This document shows positions 6,944 through 7,797 of a DNA stretch of 7,797 nt, one piece after another. The notes under the pieces were generated by a model, which saw only the letters and a list, made by a program, of their open reading frames with translations, was not told the DNA's origin and ran no database searches. Both the position numbers and the translations under genes were made by a program. The stretch comes from Alphaproteobacteria bacterium (lineage in GTDB: Bacteria; Pseudomonadota; Alphaproteobacteria; UBA8366): positions 1-7,797 of the forward strand of contig JABJCS010000012.1 of the NCBI GenBank assembly GCA_018665505.1, in the 5' to 3' direction. Within the stretch, counting starts at the first letter, position 1. Each line of letters begins with the position of its first letter.

Positions 6944-7531
6944 TTATGAGGCCACTTCGCCACGCCACCGAGCATAAGCAGGCCCATCGTCGACGTCATG
7001 GCGTTCGATGGTTAGGCCATACGGATTAGCGCCCCGCAGATTACGCACGGTATCGGATAGAGCGTGTTCGCTGGACCATCGAACATCGTGGAATAATCCG
7101 GGTGCGGCCTTGGCATGCGCTATGCCGACCAACCAATAACCGCCATCGGCCGCCGGACCAAAGACCGCCTCCTTGCCAGCGAGTTGCCGAAAGGCATCGC
7201 GTATGTCGCTTCGCGTCACGCCTGGAATATCTGAGCCGATGAGCACTACCGGACCGGGTGGCAAGGATCGTAACGCCGCATCCATGCGTTGGCCCAAATC
7301 GCCACGCGCCTGGCGACGACAAGGTAAATGCCCCGGCCAACGCGCATCTCCATCGTCGACGAACAGCCAGCATTTCCAACGATTTCCGCACCCCAATCGG
7401 CGGATCGTCTGCGCCAAATTGGAGCGATAAAATCGAAGCGCTTCGAGCGACCCGATATCCGCTGCCAAGCGCCGTTTCGCTCGACCTAGCCGGGGGGCTT
7501 TGGCTAAAATTACGAGATGCCGCACGTTCAT
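6944..7531 (-). CDS. DUF2064/TIGR04282-type glycosyltransferase (transferase 1 of pair)
   Basis: This 195-residue cytoplasmic protein has a GT-A nucleotide-sugar transferase fold of the DUF2064 group. The family opening LVILAKAPRLGRAKRRLA (6-23) corresponds to the usual AKAPxPGxxKTRLA loop, with Arg-Arg in place of the common Thr-Arg. Next come FVDDGDARW (57-65), VVLIGSDIPGVTRSDI (95-110, the acidic SD site), FGPAADGGYWLVGI (124-137) and the late DVRWSSEHALSDT segment. The family was described as rSAM/selenodomain-associated transferase 1 and is now linked to arsenosugar synthesis. The actual donor and acceptor here are unknown. The ATG at 7531 has AAGGG (7543-7539) seven bases upstream, and it overlaps the preceding gene's stop as ATGA, so the longer open frame is not used. 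The coupling to a TIGR04283-like GT2 gene supports the family call. Confidence 0.9.
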   Translation of the reverse strand: MNVRHLVILAKAPRLGRAKRRLAADIGSLEALRFYRSNLAQTIRRLGCGNRWKCWLFVDDGDARWPGHLPCRRQARGDLGQRMDAALRSLPPGPVVLIGSDIPGVTRSDIRDAFRQLAGKEAVFGPAADGGYWLVGIAHAKAAPGLFHDVRWSSEHALSDTVRNLRGANPYGLTIERHDVDDGPAYARWRGEVAS

Positions 7532-7797
7532 CCATAGACCCTTTTGATCAGATGCGGAGAGAAACCAAGATAGTATAGTGCCAGACACAAAAGGTTTCGC
7601 GCCGGTCGGTGCCAGTAGCCGTCTCGGCGATAGCGTTCCGCCGAAGTCGTGGCCGCCACATCCAACAAGCGCAATCGACGACGCCCTAATCGACGCACCA
7701 GATCGACATCCTCCATCAGTGGGTAGTCCTGAAATCCACCGACCTTTTCGTAAAGCGCTCGCGATAGGACCAATCCCTGATCGCCATAGGGCAATCC
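7528..7797 (-). CDS. Family 2 glycosyltransferase, TIGR04283-like, C-terminal part (cut by right edge)
   Basis: These are the last 89 residues of a GT2 glycosyltransferase whose start lies beyond the right edge. The piece opens with GLPYGDQGLVLSR and continues with GGFQDYPLMEDVDLVRRL. The E-D of PLMEDV is the GT-A catalytic/acidic site, and this whole arrangement is characteristic of the TIGR04283 group (rSAM/selenodomain-associated transferase 2). A hydrophobic tail (NLLCLALYYLGFSPHLIKRVYG) follows, as is usual in the group. It may touch the membrane. The stop TGA overlaps the ATG of the DUF2064 gene in an ATGA junction, indicating translational coupling. The TTG at 7794 that opens the visible frame is not a real start, because family members are over 200 residues long. 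The family assignment is from pattern recognition; the sugar substrate is unknown. Confidence 0.88.
   Translation of the reverse strand, partial: GLPYGDQGLVLSRALYEKVGGFQDYPLMEDVDLVRRLGRRRLRLLDVAATTSAERYRRDGYWHRPARNLLCLALYYLGFSPHLIKRVYG

Overview
This is a GC-rich, densely coding piece of a bacterial chromosome. It most likely comes from an alphaproteobacterium of the Rhodospirillales kind. That placement is inference: it rests on the cluster of ETF-QO, family 4-like uracil-DNA glycosylase, Slt-type lytic transglycosylase and MoaB, and on the glycosylase subtype. I see eight protein genes, two of them cut by the window edges. There are no RNA genes, insertion sequences, phage genes or CRISPR arrays.

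Layout. Positions 1-2141 are read on the minus strand: ETF-ubiquinone oxidoreductase, then the start of an exported TPR protein that runs off the left edge. A 103-bp divergent region (2142-2244) carries a 14-bp direct repeat with an exact 21-bp period. It separates this block from the plus-strand genes. These are a uracil-DNA glycosylase (2245-3081), a 174-bp gap, and a tightly packed run of slt (TTG start, 3256-5091), moaB (GTG start, overlapping slt by 11 bp) and a VOC/glyoxalase-fold protein (GTG start, 4 bp after moaB). The VOC gene meets a minus-strand isocitrate lyase/PEP mutase-family gene tail to tail, with a 4-bp overlap of the two stop codons. Upstream of that gene, also on the minus strand, lie two translationally coupled glycosyltransferase genes: a GT2 family member cut by the right edge, and a DUF2064/TIGR04282-type transferase.

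How the genes fit together. ETF-QO passes electrons from fatty-acid and amino-acid dehydrogenases, via ETF, to ubiquinone. The glycosylase removes uracil from DNA. Slt remodels peptidoglycan in the periplasm. MoaB belongs to the molybdenum cofactor family. These look like housekeeping neighbours rather than one pathway. The right-edge transferase pair matches families long called rSAM/selenodomain-associated transferases 1 and 2, now linked to arsenosugar synthesis. Its partner genes, if present, would lie beyond the right edge.

I found no clear new multi-gene system. The points most worth checking are the glycosylase that has lost two of the four family iron-sulfur cysteines, the 21-bp-period repeat in the divergent promoter region, and the glycosyltransferase pair beside a PEP mutase-family gene of unknown substrate.
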